A DNA stretch of 36,623 bases, from the NCBI GenBank assembly GCA_964389805.1, contig CAYMFU010000345.1, positions 1 to 36,623 on the forward strand. Direction: 5' to 3'. Position numbers and translations under genes: made by a program. Each line of letters starts with the position of its first letter. Positions within the stretch are counted from its first letter, which is position 1. Source of the DNA: JAGTVG01 sp964389805. GTDB lineage: Bacteria > Bacteroidota > Bacteroidia > Cytophagales > Cyclobacteriaceae. The notes beneath the pieces are model-generated. The model was not told where the DNA came from. It searched no databases and worked only from the letters and a program-made list of their open reading frames with translations. This document shows positions 8,130-16,338 of this stretch, piece by piece.

Positions 8130-9785
8130 TTAATAATTATAAATCTTCTCATAATACTGATAAGCCATCCTGGCAGCATCAAAATATGGGCTCACATCCA
8201 TCATGCTGTTCTTTACTATCTCATTCCATTTTTCAGGCTTATCATAATATGCCGGTAAAATTTCTTCCTCCAGTATATCATACAGGTTCTGTACATCCAG
8301 CTGGTCCTGCTGATGAACAGGTAATTTCTGATCAACAGGTGGTATCAGAAAGGAATTTACTCCATGACGGGCAAATTCCGGGATCCAGCCATCATATGTA
8401 CTAAAGTTGACAGATCCATTCATTGCAGCTGTCATTCCACTGGTCCCGGATGCTTCACGCGGAATCCTTGGAGTATTCAACCAGATATCAGATCCATCCT
8501 TTAACAATCTTGACAGTTTTAATTCATAACCTACAAGAACTGCTATACTTCTATATTTTTTACTTAGATGTACCAATTTATTGAACATGCTTATGGCACT
8601 GTAGTCCATCGGATATGGCTTTCCAGCCCATATGATCTGTACGGGATATTTGGAATTGCTTAGAAGTTTCTCAAACCTTTCTTCATCATAGGTCAAAAGA
8701 TCAGCTCGCTTATATGCGGCAAATCTTCTTGCCCAAACTATAGTTAATGCTTCGGTATTGAAAAGCTGGCCTGTCTGGTCTGCTACTAAGCTGAAAAGAT
8801 CACTTTTCATTTCGCACTTCCTTTTTTTAATGAATTCCAGGTCGTTGTTTTCAGCGGCTTTATTCAGTTGCCTATCACCCCAATATTTCTTGTTCTGCGC
8901 ATTGGTGATTGAAATGATCTTGCAGATCCCATCATATTTGCTCCACATTTCATTTGCTACTTCACCATGCTTTCTTGAAACCCCATTAGCGATTTTTGCA
9001 AACCTTAAGGCGACTACGGTGTGGTCAAAAACATCATCCTTTATTCCGGAGATTTTTCGTACTTCTTCCATTGGAGTCTTGTAGAAAAAGCCCATTTTGT
9101 CAAGAAGCCTTATGTCATGTTTTTCATTTCCAGCCTCTTCCGGGGTATGGGTGGTAAATACCAATCGCTTCTGTACTTCTTCAATACTCTTGAATTTCGT
9201 ATACAGATAAAAAGCAGCAGACAGTGCATGTGCTTCATTCAAATGGTAAATCTCAATATCCGCCTTGAGTTCGTCCAGAAGTTTTGCACCACCAACTCCA
9301 AGCAAGATGGTTTGTGCAATTTTTGCCGCCGGATCCGAATCGTATAATTTATGCGTAGTAGATTGTGCCAGATAATCATTTTCTGGAACATCAGTGCTTA
9401 AAAAGAAGATTGGGACGGTGCCAAATGTCTCAGGCTCGAGATAAAAAGCTTTAACAACGACGGGATGATTATTAATTGTTATTGAAAACTTTATATTCGT
9501 ATCTTCAAGAAACCTATACATCTTTTCCTGAAAAAGAACATCCATTGATTGGTCTCCTTTGCGGATCTGATCATAATATCCATATTTCCATAAAATACTG
9601 ATCCCAATTACATTTTGTTTTAGATCATAGGCGCTTCTCATGTGCGATCCGGCCAGAAAACCCAGCCCCCCGGAGTAAGTCTTTAATGCCTGGTCAAGCG
9701 CAAATTCCATAGAGAAATACGCTACACTTTTCGAATATTTCGGATCGAACTCATAAGAGTGTTTAAATTCCTTAGGTAGTGACAT
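8130..9785 (-). CDS. Short alpha-glucan phosphorylase (GT35) with Thr at the PLP-lysine position
   Basis: Belongs to the short prokaryotic alpha-glucan phosphorylase group (551 residues, against about 800-850 for glycogen phosphorylase). Family landmarks are AYFSMEFALDQ and TYSGGLGFLAGSHMRSA at the N-terminus, FTTHTPEEAGNEKHD, the phosphate-site ARRFAAYKRADLL, IIWAGKPYPMD, DIWLNTPRIP and EASGTSGMTAAMNGS at 444-458. In GT35 enzymes the residue after GM in this last motif is the lysine that forms the Schiff base with pyridoxal phosphate; here it is Thr452 (codon 8430-8432). Glu444 and the phosphate-pocket residues are kept. It probably acts on storage glucan in the cytosol, but its catalytic mode is uncertain. 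A terminator follows it. Confidence 0.88.
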   Translation of the reverse strand: MSLPKEFKHSYEFDPKYSKSVAYFSMEFALDQALKTYSGGLGFLAGSHMRSAYDLKQNVIGISILWKYGYYDQIRKGDQSMDVLFQEKMYRFLEDTNIKFSITINNHPVVVKAFYLEPETFGTVPIFFLSTDVPENDYLAQSTTHKLYDSDPAAKIAQTILLGVGGAKLLDELKADIEIYHLNEAHALSAAFYLYTKFKSIEEVQKRLVFTTHTPEEAGNEKHDIRLLDKMGFFYKTPMEEVRKISGIKDDVFDHTVVALRFAKIANGVSRKHGEVANEMWSKYDGICKIISITNAQNKKYWGDRQLNKAAENNDLEFIKKRKCEMKSDLFSLVADQTGQLFNTEALTIVWARRFAAYKRADLLTYDEERFEKLLSNSKYPVQIIWAGKPYPMDYSAISMFNKLVHLSKKYRSIAVLVGYELKLSRLLKDGSDIWLNTPRIPREASGTSGMTAAMNGSVNFSTYDGWIPEFARHGVNSFLIPPVDQKLPVHQQDQLDVQNLYDILEEEILPAYYDKPEKWNEIVKNSMMDVSPYFDAARMAYQYYEKIYNY

Positions 9786-10030
9786 ATGCTTTTCTATTAT
9801 TTTTGCTGATTTAAAATACGATTCTTCTCTTCTAGATATTTTTAGCCCACGAAAATACTTAATTCAAAATTCTATAGGAAAGAAATTCGTAAAATGAATT
9901 CAATAAATGTAAATATTTATTATTCCTTTAACATTTCAGTCAACTAATAGGACTTGATTGAAAAAATGATAATCGATCCTTAGAATTATTAAACTACTGT
10001 TAATAAAAGATTTCCGTTTCTGAAAAAGGA

Positions 10031-10504
10031 TTATAAGAGTTTTTTAAGATTTGCTTTTAAGGAATGATAATGCCTCCGGCTTTTCTTGTAGGACTTGTAC
10101 AATACGATCTGCGTTCTTCGTATTTTTCTAGAATTTCTTATTGCATAAAATAACCTCTCAGCTGAAAAATTGTCCTTCAGAAAAAAATCCTGGATCCCAT
10201 CAACACGAACATATTGATTCGAACTTTTTAATAATGCAATTGGGATGCCTTCAGTCTTACGGTTATTTCTGATTCTTCGAATGAATTTTTTGATTTGAAC
10301 GACAGGATAACAATCATCCAGCAAGATATAACTTGGCCTATGTTTGAAAACTTTGGATAAACTATCCCTGAGGTCAAAACCCACATCGGCAATAAAATCC
10401 ATCTTATGGTATTTGGAAAGATTGTTTTCCATTGATGATATTTCCTGGGGATTATTCCCTATAAGGAAAACATTATAGCGGTCGCTAGTATCTGTAAGAA
10501 TCAT
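10031..10504 (-). CDS. Receiver-like (CheY-fold) protein lacking the acidic pair
   Basis: A 157-residue protein with the outline of a response-regulator receiver domain over residues 9-125. Strand 3 ends in ILLDDCYP, placing Asp63 at the phosphoacceptor position with the +4 proline. IALLKSSN gives the switch Ser, and DFFLKDN gives the conserved Lys110. Strand 1 ends FLIGNNPQE, so the usual Mg2+-binding acidic pair is replaced by Asn-Asn. The C-terminal 30 residues (SRKIRRTQIVLYKSYKKSRR) are strongly basic with no recognisable output domain. It may be an atypical receiver or a nucleic-acid- or membrane-associated adaptor. Its neighbour across the divergent promoter region is a K+ channel gene. 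Confidence 0.7.
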   Translation of the reverse strand: MILTDTSDRYNVFLIGNNPQEISSMENNLSKYHKMDFIADVGFDLRDSLSKVFKHRPSYILLDDCYPVVQIKKFIRRIRNNRKTEGIPIALLKSSNQYVRVDGIQDFFLKDNFSAERLFYAIRNSRKIRRTQIVLYKSYKKSRRHYHSLKANLKKLL

Positions 10505-10824
10505 GAAGTTTGGTTTGGGTTAAATTCTATATTATATAGAAACGATTTTGTGGTAGAAATTGTTAGAAAGATTTCCATCTAATTTTTTTTCGGAATGATA
10601 TATTAAGATTTAACCAAAGGGAAAAAGATTCTCATACAATGTTTTCCATCTCTGAATTAATCTTACTCTTACCAAATTATTAAACTCTATTATATGTATG
10701 ATAATCTCCTTCATTGTTAAAATAATGTATATCATAAGGAATGATTTTCCCTTCTTTAATTATTTTTAAACATTATATTTATAAATTTAAGAGAGGATTA
10801 ACTTAATAAGAACCAAAGCCAGAA
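10505..10824. other. Divergent intergenic region between receiver-like and K+ channel genes
   Basis: A very AT-rich 320-base stretch that must hold the promoters of both flanking genes. It contains a perfect palindrome at 10525-10541 next to the receiver-like gene. No open frame longer than about 15 codons with a sensible start was seen. I could not find an exact match to the Bacteroidota -33 TTTG / -7 TAnnTTTG promoter on either strand. Confidence 0.5.
10525..10541. promoter_or_regulatory. Perfect palindrome TTCTATA-TTA-TATAGAA, possible operator
   Basis: A 7-bp inverted repeat with a 3-base centre, 21 bases upstream of the receiver-like start codon at 10504 (minus strand). The position fits an operator or a promoter element. 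In AT-rich sequence such palindromes can arise by chance, so the call is tentative. Confidence 0.35.
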
Positions 10825-11847
10825 ATGCCAACAGGAATCCAGAAACTAATATTTGCCATTGGAATAATGATCCTGAGTATATTACTGGGATCTACTGGCT
10901 TCCATCTTATTGAAGGATATAGCTGGATTGATTCTTTTTTTATGGCTGTTATTACCATTTCAACAGTCGGTTTTGCCACCATTGATCCTCTTGAGCCCAT
11001 GGGTAAAATATTCACCAGTCTTTATATTATTTTAAACCTGGTAATTTTTGCCTATGTTATTTCCGTGATCACCAGCTATCTGTTTGAAGGTGGATTGCGG
11101 AAAATATTTCGTAAATTTATCATTGACAGAGAAGTAAATAAAATGAAAGATCATGTTATTGTCTGCGGTTATGGCAGGAATGGTTCAAAAGCCTGTGAAG
11201 AACTCAAGCTGAGTCAAAAAGAATTTGTGGTAATAGAAAATGATGAAGATATTATCAATGCCTTGCCTGATGATGGCAGTATTCACCTGGTGGTTGGAGA
11301 TGCAACAGATGATGAAATTCTGAAGCATGCCAAGATAGATGTAGCAGATTATATTATTACTACTTTGCCCAGGGACTCTGACAATGTTTTTATCACACTT
11401 ACCGCCCGGGAATTAAATCCCGATATTCATGTTATCGCCAGGGCTAGTGATCCTAACTCAGAAAAAAAACTGATCCGGGCTGGTGCTCATAATGTGATAT
11501 TACCTGATGTACTGGGCGGTTTGCATATGTCGCAGTTGATCACAAAACCTTATGTAATAGAATTCCTGGACCTATTGAACGGGGTTTCTTCACAGGAACT
11601 TCATTTGGAGGAAATTGAATTTGATAATATAAAAAGCACTTTTCACAATAAAACGATTGGGGATCTAAATATCCGGGCGAGATCAGGTGTTTCGATTATT
11701 GGAGTAAAAAGGGGAGAAAGGGGATTTGCATTTAATCCTGGTCCCGATACGATCATAAATCAGAATTCCATTCTCATTGTGTTGGGCAATAAAAACCAGA
11801 TAGAGAAGTTCAGCGATCTTTTCCTGAATAATAAGATCTTGAAGTAA
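10825..11847 (+). CDS. Two-helix K+ channel with cytosolic RCK (TrkA-N/TrkA-C) domains
   Basis: A 340-residue MthK-type channel subunit. Helix 1 (about residues 8-28), a pore helix, the selectivity filter TISTVGFATI (47-53) and helix 2 (about 62-88) form the Ion_trans_2 pore. RCK-N starts at HVIVCGYGRNG, a Rossmann nucleotide-binding loop, and runs to about 225. TrkA-C spans about 250-335 (TIGDLNIRARSGVSIIGVKR). The filter reads TVGFA where most K+ channels have TVGYG; Phe for Tyr is common, but Ala at the last Gly is less so. The channel sits in the inner membrane and probably responds to a cytosolic ligand or ion. Its TAA stop abuts the stop of the next, convergent gene with no base between. 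Confidence 0.9.
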   Translation: MPTGIQKLIFAIGIMILSILLGSTGFHLIEGYSWIDSFFMAVITISTVGFATIDPLEPMGKIFTSLYIILNLVIFAYVISVITSYLFEGGLRKIFRKFIIDREVNKMKDHVIVCGYGRNGSKACEELKLSQKEFVVIENDEDIINALPDDGSIHLVVGDATDDEILKHAKIDVADYIITTLPRDSDNVFITLTARELNPDIHVIARASDPNSEKKLIRAGAHNVILPDVLGGLHMSQLITKPYVIEFLDLLNGVSSQELHLEEIEFDNIKSTFHNKTIGDLNIRARSGVSIIGVKRGERGFAFNPGPDTIINQNSILIVLGNKNQIEKFSDLFLNNKILK

Positions 11848-12264
11848 TCAGTGAATGGTCATGTGATGCGTCCTCGATCTTGCCGTTCCCGCCTTTACAG
11901 AATTATATATAGCCAGGGAGGGAATGTACGCTTCACTTCCTGCAAGTAGAGCACTATCTTCCAATTTCTTAACGAGTTGTTTCATGGGTTTAAGGATCTT
12001 AGAAATGGATTCTATGAGGCGCAGGTCTTTACGGATCTCCTGTACATCAATATGTGAAGGTACCAGATCAGGATAAGTATCGGCGAAATCCAGGACTTCA
12101 TGAATAAAGTCAATGTTCTTCATACTAACTTTTGGCAGAGAAGAAAGCTCTTCATTAGTAAGGGATACCAAAGTGGGTAACTTAGCATTGATTCGATCGA
12201 TGGCTCCAATAATTTCGTTGATCTGATCCTGGGAAATGGTTGAAGAAATAAAATTGCTGTACAT
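11848..12264 (-). CDS. Small conserved-type hypothetical protein, helical
   Basis: A 138-residue protein with no membrane segment or signal peptide. It looks all-helical: QINEIIGAIDRINAKLPTL, then MKNIDFIHEVLDFADTYPDL, then a VQEIRKDLRLIESISKILKP segment and a polar C-terminus ending RTHHMTIH. I do not recognise an enzyme motif. Pro-Asp-Leu-Val-Pro in the middle and the LPTL segment could support a small helical bundle. It ends exactly against the K+ channel stop on the opposite strand and lies upstream of the DMT transporter gene on the same strand, with about 97 bases between. Confidence 0.72.
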   Translation of the reverse strand: MYSNFISSTISQDQINEIIGAIDRINAKLPTLVSLTNEELSSLPKVSMKNIDFIHEVLDFADTYPDLVPSHIDVQEIRKDLRLIESISKILKPMKQLVKKLEDSALLAGSEAYIPSLAIYNSVKAGTARSRTHHMTIH

Positions 12265-12340
12265 GTGTAGAAAAATTTTGGTTAGGTCTCATATTAATAA
12301 CGATGGGAGATGTCAAAAAAGTTTCAAAAAACCCGAATTG

Positions 12341-12362
12341 ATTATTAAATTTTGTTAATAAT
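12341..12362. terminator. AT-only hairpin between the small hypothetical gene and the transporter stop
   Basis: ATTATTAA (12341-12348) and TTAATAAT (12355-12362) pair perfectly across a 6-base loop and touch the transporter stop codon. With no G:C pair the stem is weak, so it may be only a minor transcript-end structure. Confidence 0.3.
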
Positions 12363-13264
12363 TAATTTCGCCTTCCTTTATTTGCCAGCAATACCCCAAG
12401 AATTATGAATACCATGCCAATATAATGCTGAAAAAGCAGGACCTCATTATCAATCAAGCCCCATATCACTGCAACGACAGGTATTAAATAGGTGACAGAA
12501 CTTGAGAAGACTATATTGGTAATTTTGACCAGTTTGTTGAAAATGATCAGGGATATGGCTGTTCCAATTACACCGAGAAAAATGATATAGCCCAATGGGA
12601 TCAGATTATGCATGTCTGATCTTAGAGTTTGCATCACATCTGCATAAAACAAAAGATATACCAGGGAAAACGGTCCAATCAACATCATGGAAAAGCTTGT
12701 AATATGGACAGGACGTATGTCGCCAAGGAAATACTTAAGAATATTCACATTAAAGCCATATAGAACTGTGGCCAGAACAATCAGTAAGGCATAATAGTTG
12801 ATCTTAGTAAAATCATAGCCTGATCCTGCCGTTACCAGGAGAATAGAACCTAAAAAGCCAATGAAAATTCCAAGTTTTATCCGGTTATTAAATCTGGCAC
12901 CTACCAAAATGGCACCGATCAGTATGGTGAAAAATGGTGTTAGTGCATTTAATACACCTGTGACCGAACTGTCTATTCGGGTCTGCGCTAAGGGAAACAA
13001 AAATGCGGGGATCAAGCTTCCGAGGAATCCGCTGGCAAATAAAAAGATCCATTGTTTTCGGGTTTTTATTTGCCGGAAATTTCGGATGGCAATAGGAAGC
13101 AGAAACAATGAAGCTGAAAAAATCCTTAGCGCGGCAATTTCGGCAGGATCGAATGCAGCAAGTCCTTTTTTTATTAAAATAAAAGAACTACCCCAAATGA
13201 TGCTTAAAACAATTAGAAGTGACCAGGCTAAAAAAGGAGTACTGCTTGATTTTTGATCGATCAT
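12362..13264 (-). CDS. DMT-family transporter with two EamA domains
   Basis: A 300-residue inner-membrane protein with about ten hydrophobic helices arranged as two EamA repeats. The first repeat begins LLIVLSIIWGSSFILIKKGL, with the WGSSF motif and the AALRIF segment of this superfamily. The second begins near ALLIVLATVLYGFNVNILK and ends with GMVFIILGVLLANKGRR. The substrate (amino acid, nucleobase or metabolite export) cannot be inferred. Its start overlaps the dusB stop by one base (TGATG), which indicates translational coupling downstream of dusB. Confidence 0.9.
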   Translation of the reverse strand: MIDQKSSSTPFLAWSLLIVLSIIWGSSFILIKKGLAAFDPAEIAALRIFSASLFLLPIAIRNFRQIKTRKQWIFLFASGFLGSLIPAFLFPLAQTRIDSSVTGVLNALTPFFTILIGAILVGARFNNRIKLGIFIGFLGSILLVTAGSGYDFTKINYYALLIVLATVLYGFNVNILKYFLGDIRPVHITSFSMMLIGPFSLVYLLFYADVMQTLRSDMHNLIPLGYIIFLGVIGTAISLIIFNKLVKITNIVFSSSVTYLIPVVAVIWGLIDNEVLLFQHYIGMVFIILGVLLANKGRRN

Positions 13265-14259
13265 CAGGCTAAAGAATATTCATTTGCAAAAATGGTTTCT
13301 ATTTCATCAAGCAGATTTATGATTTCTTCCTGTGATTCAAGTTGAACGAGTTTATTTCTATATGGTTTAAAGTTTGGAATGCCGCGAAAATAATTTGTAT
13401 AATGTCGGCGCATTTCATAGATCCCTTTACGATTGCCTTTCCAATCTACGGAGAAGGATATATGTTTTTTGACGGCATTTATTTTTTCAGACAGGGAGGG
13501 AGGAACTAATTCTTGACCTGTTTCCAGGTAATGTTTTATTTCATTGAATATCCATGGATTTCCAATAGATGCGCGCCCGATCATGATGCCATCCACATTG
13601 TACCTGTTTTTAAACTCCAGGGCTTTTTCAGGTGAGTCAATATCTCCATTACCAAAGATAGGAATATGGATATCAGCTGAATCTTTTACATTGCTGATAT
13701 ATTCCCAATTGGCAGTGCCCTTATACATTTGTTTCCTGGTCCTGCCATGAATGGTCAGGGCTTGTATACCGGCATCCTGGAGTCTTTTGGCTACTTCCAA
13801 TATCTTAATGTTCTTTTCATCCCATCCCAACCTTGTCTTCACCGTGACAGGTATATTAACCTGATCCACGATCTCTTTTGTCATGGCATGCATCTTTGGA
13901 AGATCCAATAAAATTCCAGCACCTGCACCTTTGCACGCAACCTTTTTAACCGGGCATCCATAATTTATATCAATGATTTCAGGATTGGCTTCCTCTGCCT
14001 TTTCTGCTGCCCTGCGCATAGAGTCTATTTTATCACCAAAGATTTGAATACCGATTGGACGTTCATAGTCGTAAATATCCAGTTTTTCAAGACTTTTGTC
14101 AGCATCCCTTATAAGGCCTTCGGCAGATATAAATTCTGTAAACATCAGATCAGCTCCATTTTCCTTGCACAATGCACGGAAAGGCGGATCACTTACATCC
14201 TCCATAGGCGCTAATAGCAATGGAAATTTTCCAAGCTCTATGTTTCCTATTCTAACCAA
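13264..14259 (-). CDS. dusB: tRNA-dihydrouridine synthase, DusB type
   Basis: Reduces specific uridines in tRNA to dihydrouridine using FMN and NAD(P)H. The 331-residue TIM-barrel has PLLLAPMEDVSDPPFR and MFTEFISAEGL at the start, INYGCPVKKVACKGAGAG with the catalytic Cys102, VKTRLGWD, LTIHGRTRKQMYKG, IFGNGDI and GIMIGRASIGNPWIF. Length and motifs match DusB and exclude nifR3-like truncations. A TGATG overlap couples it to the EamA transporter gene. On the other side only 37 bases separate it from the divergent CPBP protease gene, so the two promoters must overlap. Confidence 0.95.
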   Translation of the reverse strand: MVRIGNIELGKFPLLLAPMEDVSDPPFRALCKENGADLMFTEFISAEGLIRDADKSLEKLDIYDYERPIGIQIFGDKIDSMRRAAEKAEEANPEIIDINYGCPVKKVACKGAGAGILLDLPKMHAMTKEIVDQVNIPVTVKTRLGWDEKNIKILEVAKRLQDAGIQALTIHGRTRKQMYKGTANWEYISNVKDSADIHIPIFGNGDIDSPEKALEFKNRYNVDGIMIGRASIGNPWIFNEIKHYLETGQELVPPSLSEKINAVKKHISFSVDWKGNRKGIYEMRRHYTNYFRGIPNFKPYRNKLVQLESQEEIINLLDEIETIFANEYSLA

Positions 14260-14296
14260 AGATTTATTTCTTTAAAAATGTAAATTTACACCAATT

Positions 14297-15238
14297 ATGC
14301 TAATAACTACCAAAAATCCGCTGTATAGCGAACCTCCTAAACCCTGGTATTCATTAATTATCCTGGTCCTTATGTTTTTTGCCGGGATGTTTATTGGACA
14401 GTTTATTGGGCTTTTTATATCGGTATTAACCACAGACCTAAGCTTGTCTGAAGTGCCAGAACTCCTCTCATTGCCCCTGACTGAAGAGAAAAAGGCAGCA
14501 ATTTTGATGTTACAAGGCCTTGGAGCCGTTGGAGGATTCATTATAGCAGGCCTTCTATATCTGGTGATCGTAGAACGAATTCAGTTATCCGCCCTCTTTA
14601 ACATGAAGCACGTAAATGTTTGGGCCATTATATTAACAATAGTAATAGTGATTTCCTTCATGTTCGTAAATACTATGTTTATAGAGTGGAACATGAATTT
14701 TACTTTTCCTGGATTTATGAGTGGATTTGAGGAATGGGCCCGTGAGAAAGAGGAAGAGTTAAAACTGGTTACTGATTTCCTGACAGAGTTCAATTCCTTT
14801 GGCCAGTTTTTCATCGTATTTATTGTGGTTGCAGTAATTCCCGGAATAGGTGAAGAACTGATATTCCGGGGTATCCTGCAAAATAAATTCCACTTGTTTT
14901 TTAAGAATATCCATGTTGCAATTATTATTACGGCCATTTTATTCAGTGGCTTTCATATGCAGTTTTTCGGTTTCGTGCCACGACTATTTCTGGGTATTTT
15001 ATTTGGATATATCTATTACTGGTCAGGGAATATATGGTATCCAATTCTAGGACATTTCATCAATAATGGATTTACATTAATCCTGATATATTTGTATCAG
15101 GCAGGGCATATTGGAATTGATATCGAAGTTCAGGAAGCTTATCCTTTAAATATTATCCTGATATTTTCTGTTATTACAATTTATATGTTATTTTCCTTCT
15201 GGAAACAATTCCAGTATCAAAAGCAGGCTAATGAGTAA
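14297..15238 (+). CDS. CPBP-family (CAAX protease-like) intramembrane metalloprotease
   Basis: A 313-residue polytopic membrane protein with about eight helices. The three catalytic motifs are visible: IGEELIFRG (Glu186, Glu187 and Arg191), FSGFHMQ (His220) and GHFINNG (His253). This is the CPBP/ABI glutamate-type intramembrane protease family, related to Rce1; in bacteria members process membrane or secreted peptides or have unknown targets. A charged soluble loop (EEWAREKEEELKL) precedes the catalytic helices. The stop overlaps the DUF2007 start by 8 bases, and that gene in turn overlaps cdsA, so the three are probably translated as one coupled operon. Confidence 0.92.
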   Translation: MLITTKNPLYSEPPKPWYSLIILVLMFFAGMFIGQFIGLFISVLTTDLSLSEVPELLSLPLTEEKKAAILMLQGLGAVGGFIIAGLLYLVIVERIQLSALFNMKHVNVWAIILTIVIVISFMFVNTMFIEWNMNFTFPGFMSGFEEWAREKEEELKLVTDFLTEFNSFGQFFIVFIVVAVIPGIGEELIFRGILQNKFHLFFKNIHVAIIITAILFSGFHMQFFGFVPRLFLGILFGYIYYWSGNIWYPILGHFINNGFTLILIYLYQAGHIGIDIEVQEAYPLNIILIFSVITIYMLFSFWKQFQYQKQANE

Positions 15239-15437
15239 ATGGCAGACCGTATTTTCGACACCATTATTGCATAAGGCTGAAATTGTTAAAGGCGTTTTGG
15301 AAGAAAAAAATTTAAATCCTGTAATCATCGACAAGCAGGATAGCATGTATAAATTTGGTTATTTTGAGGTACTTGTTAATCCTGATGAGGTCATTAAAGC
15401 CATAAAGATTATTGAGAATGAGATTAACATTGAATAG
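15231..15437 (+). CDS. DUF2007 small protein
   Basis: A 68-residue soluble protein matching the DUF2007 'putative signal-transducing' fold: WQTVFSTPLLHKAEIVKGVLEEKNLNPVII gives strand-helix-strand, followed by YFEVLVNPDEVIKAIKIIEN. It is a small ferredoxin-like domain without catalytic residues, and its biochemical role is unknown. It overlaps the CPBP gene by 8 bases and cdsA by 20 bases (ATG at 15418), so it is almost certainly co-translated with both. Its position suggests a regulator or partner of one of the two membrane proteins. Confidence 0.85.
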   Translation: MSKWQTVFSTPLLHKAEIVKGVLEEKNLNPVIIDKQDSMYKFGYFEVLVNPDEVIKAIKIIENEINIE

Positions 15438-16251
15438 ATATAATAATCTTACCCAGCGACTGGTCACAGGTTTTATTGGTGCTGGACTAGTGATATACGC
15501 ATCTTATTTTAGCGAATGGACCTATTTCGTTGTCTTTCTGGTGATCTCTTGCCTTTCAATCCTGGAGTTTTACCAGCTCACTGGCTTAGATGGCATGTTG
15601 CCATTGAAGTATATAGGCACTTTAAATGCCATGTTAATTTTTGTGTTATCCTTTTTTGTTGAGAAGGGGATTTGTAATACAACCCTTTATTTCATAATAT
15701 TTCCATCCATTGCCCTTATATTCCTGATCAAACTCTATAAGAAAGAAAAGAAACCTTTTACTAATATTGCCTATACATTGTTAGGGATTATTTATGTGGG
15801 CCTTCCATTTGCACTATTGAACATTAGCGTATATGCTGATGGGGGATATAATTATCAGATCATCATTGGTATATTATTACTACTATGGGCTTCAGACACC
15901 GGAGGGTATATTGCAGGAGTGTTGTTTGGCCGTACTAAACTTTTTGAAAGAGTGTCTCCAAAAAAATCCTGGGAGGGAATGGTCGGTAGTTTTATTCTCG
16001 CCATGGTTATAGCAACATTTATCGTGAAGTATTTTGACGTGATGACATGGTATCAGTGGTACCTTGTAGCAGTTATTATGGTAGTGGCGGGCACATATGG
16101 TGACCTGGTTGAGTCCCTTTTTAAACGAAGTATAGAAATTAAGGATTCCGGAACTAGTTTGCCGGGACACGGAGGATTTCTGGACCGTTTTGATGGCTTG
16201 CTCATTTCTATTCCCTTTATCGTATTCTTGTTGAAAATTTTTATTTTCTAA
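15418..16251 (+). CDS. cdsA: Phosphatidate cytidylyltransferase
   Basis: Makes CDP-diacylglycerol from phosphatidate and CTP at the inner membrane, the branch point of phospholipid synthesis. From the ATG at 15418 the product has 277 residues, about eight membrane helices, and the C-terminal signature SLFKRSIEIKDSGTSLPGHG followed by GFLDRFDG (residues 233-260), which matches the CdsA pattern with its Mg2+-binding aspartates. A TTG at 15412 is also in frame, but the ATG two codons later gives the natural MRLTLNRYNNLTQRL start. It is translationally coupled to DUF2007. A gap of about 87 bases and gdhA separate it from psd. Confidence 0.95.
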   Translation: MRLTLNRYNNLTQRLVTGFIGAGLVIYASYFSEWTYFVVFLVISCLSILEFYQLTGLDGMLPLKYIGTLNAMLIFVLSFFVEKGICNTTLYFIIFPSIALIFLIKLYKKEKKPFTNIAYTLLGIIYVGLPFALLNISVYADGGYNYQIIIGILLLLWASDTGGYIAGVLFGRTKLFERVSPKKSWEGMVGSFILAMVIATFIVKYFDVMTWYQWYLVAVIMVVAGTYGDLVESLFKRSIEIKDSGTSLPGHGGFLDRFDGLLISIPFIVFLLKIFIF

Positions 16252-16338
16252 ATGAATAAATAATTATAAAAAAGAACATTATTTTTAACAATTCCGTAAT
16301 TTTAGCTCCGATTTAGGCTATTAAATTTTTGATTTACT

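Noticed and set aside
10505..10824. Bacteroidota-type -33/-7 promoter
   Set aside because: No exact TTTG / TAnnTTTG pair with proper spacing was found here or in other intergenic regions; near matches are too common in AT-rich DNA to report.
15412..15417. TTG start for cdsA and similar TTG starts at 19936, 23633 and 34372
   Set aside because: In each case an ATG a few codons later gives a better-matching N-terminus or signal peptide, so the ATG was chosen.
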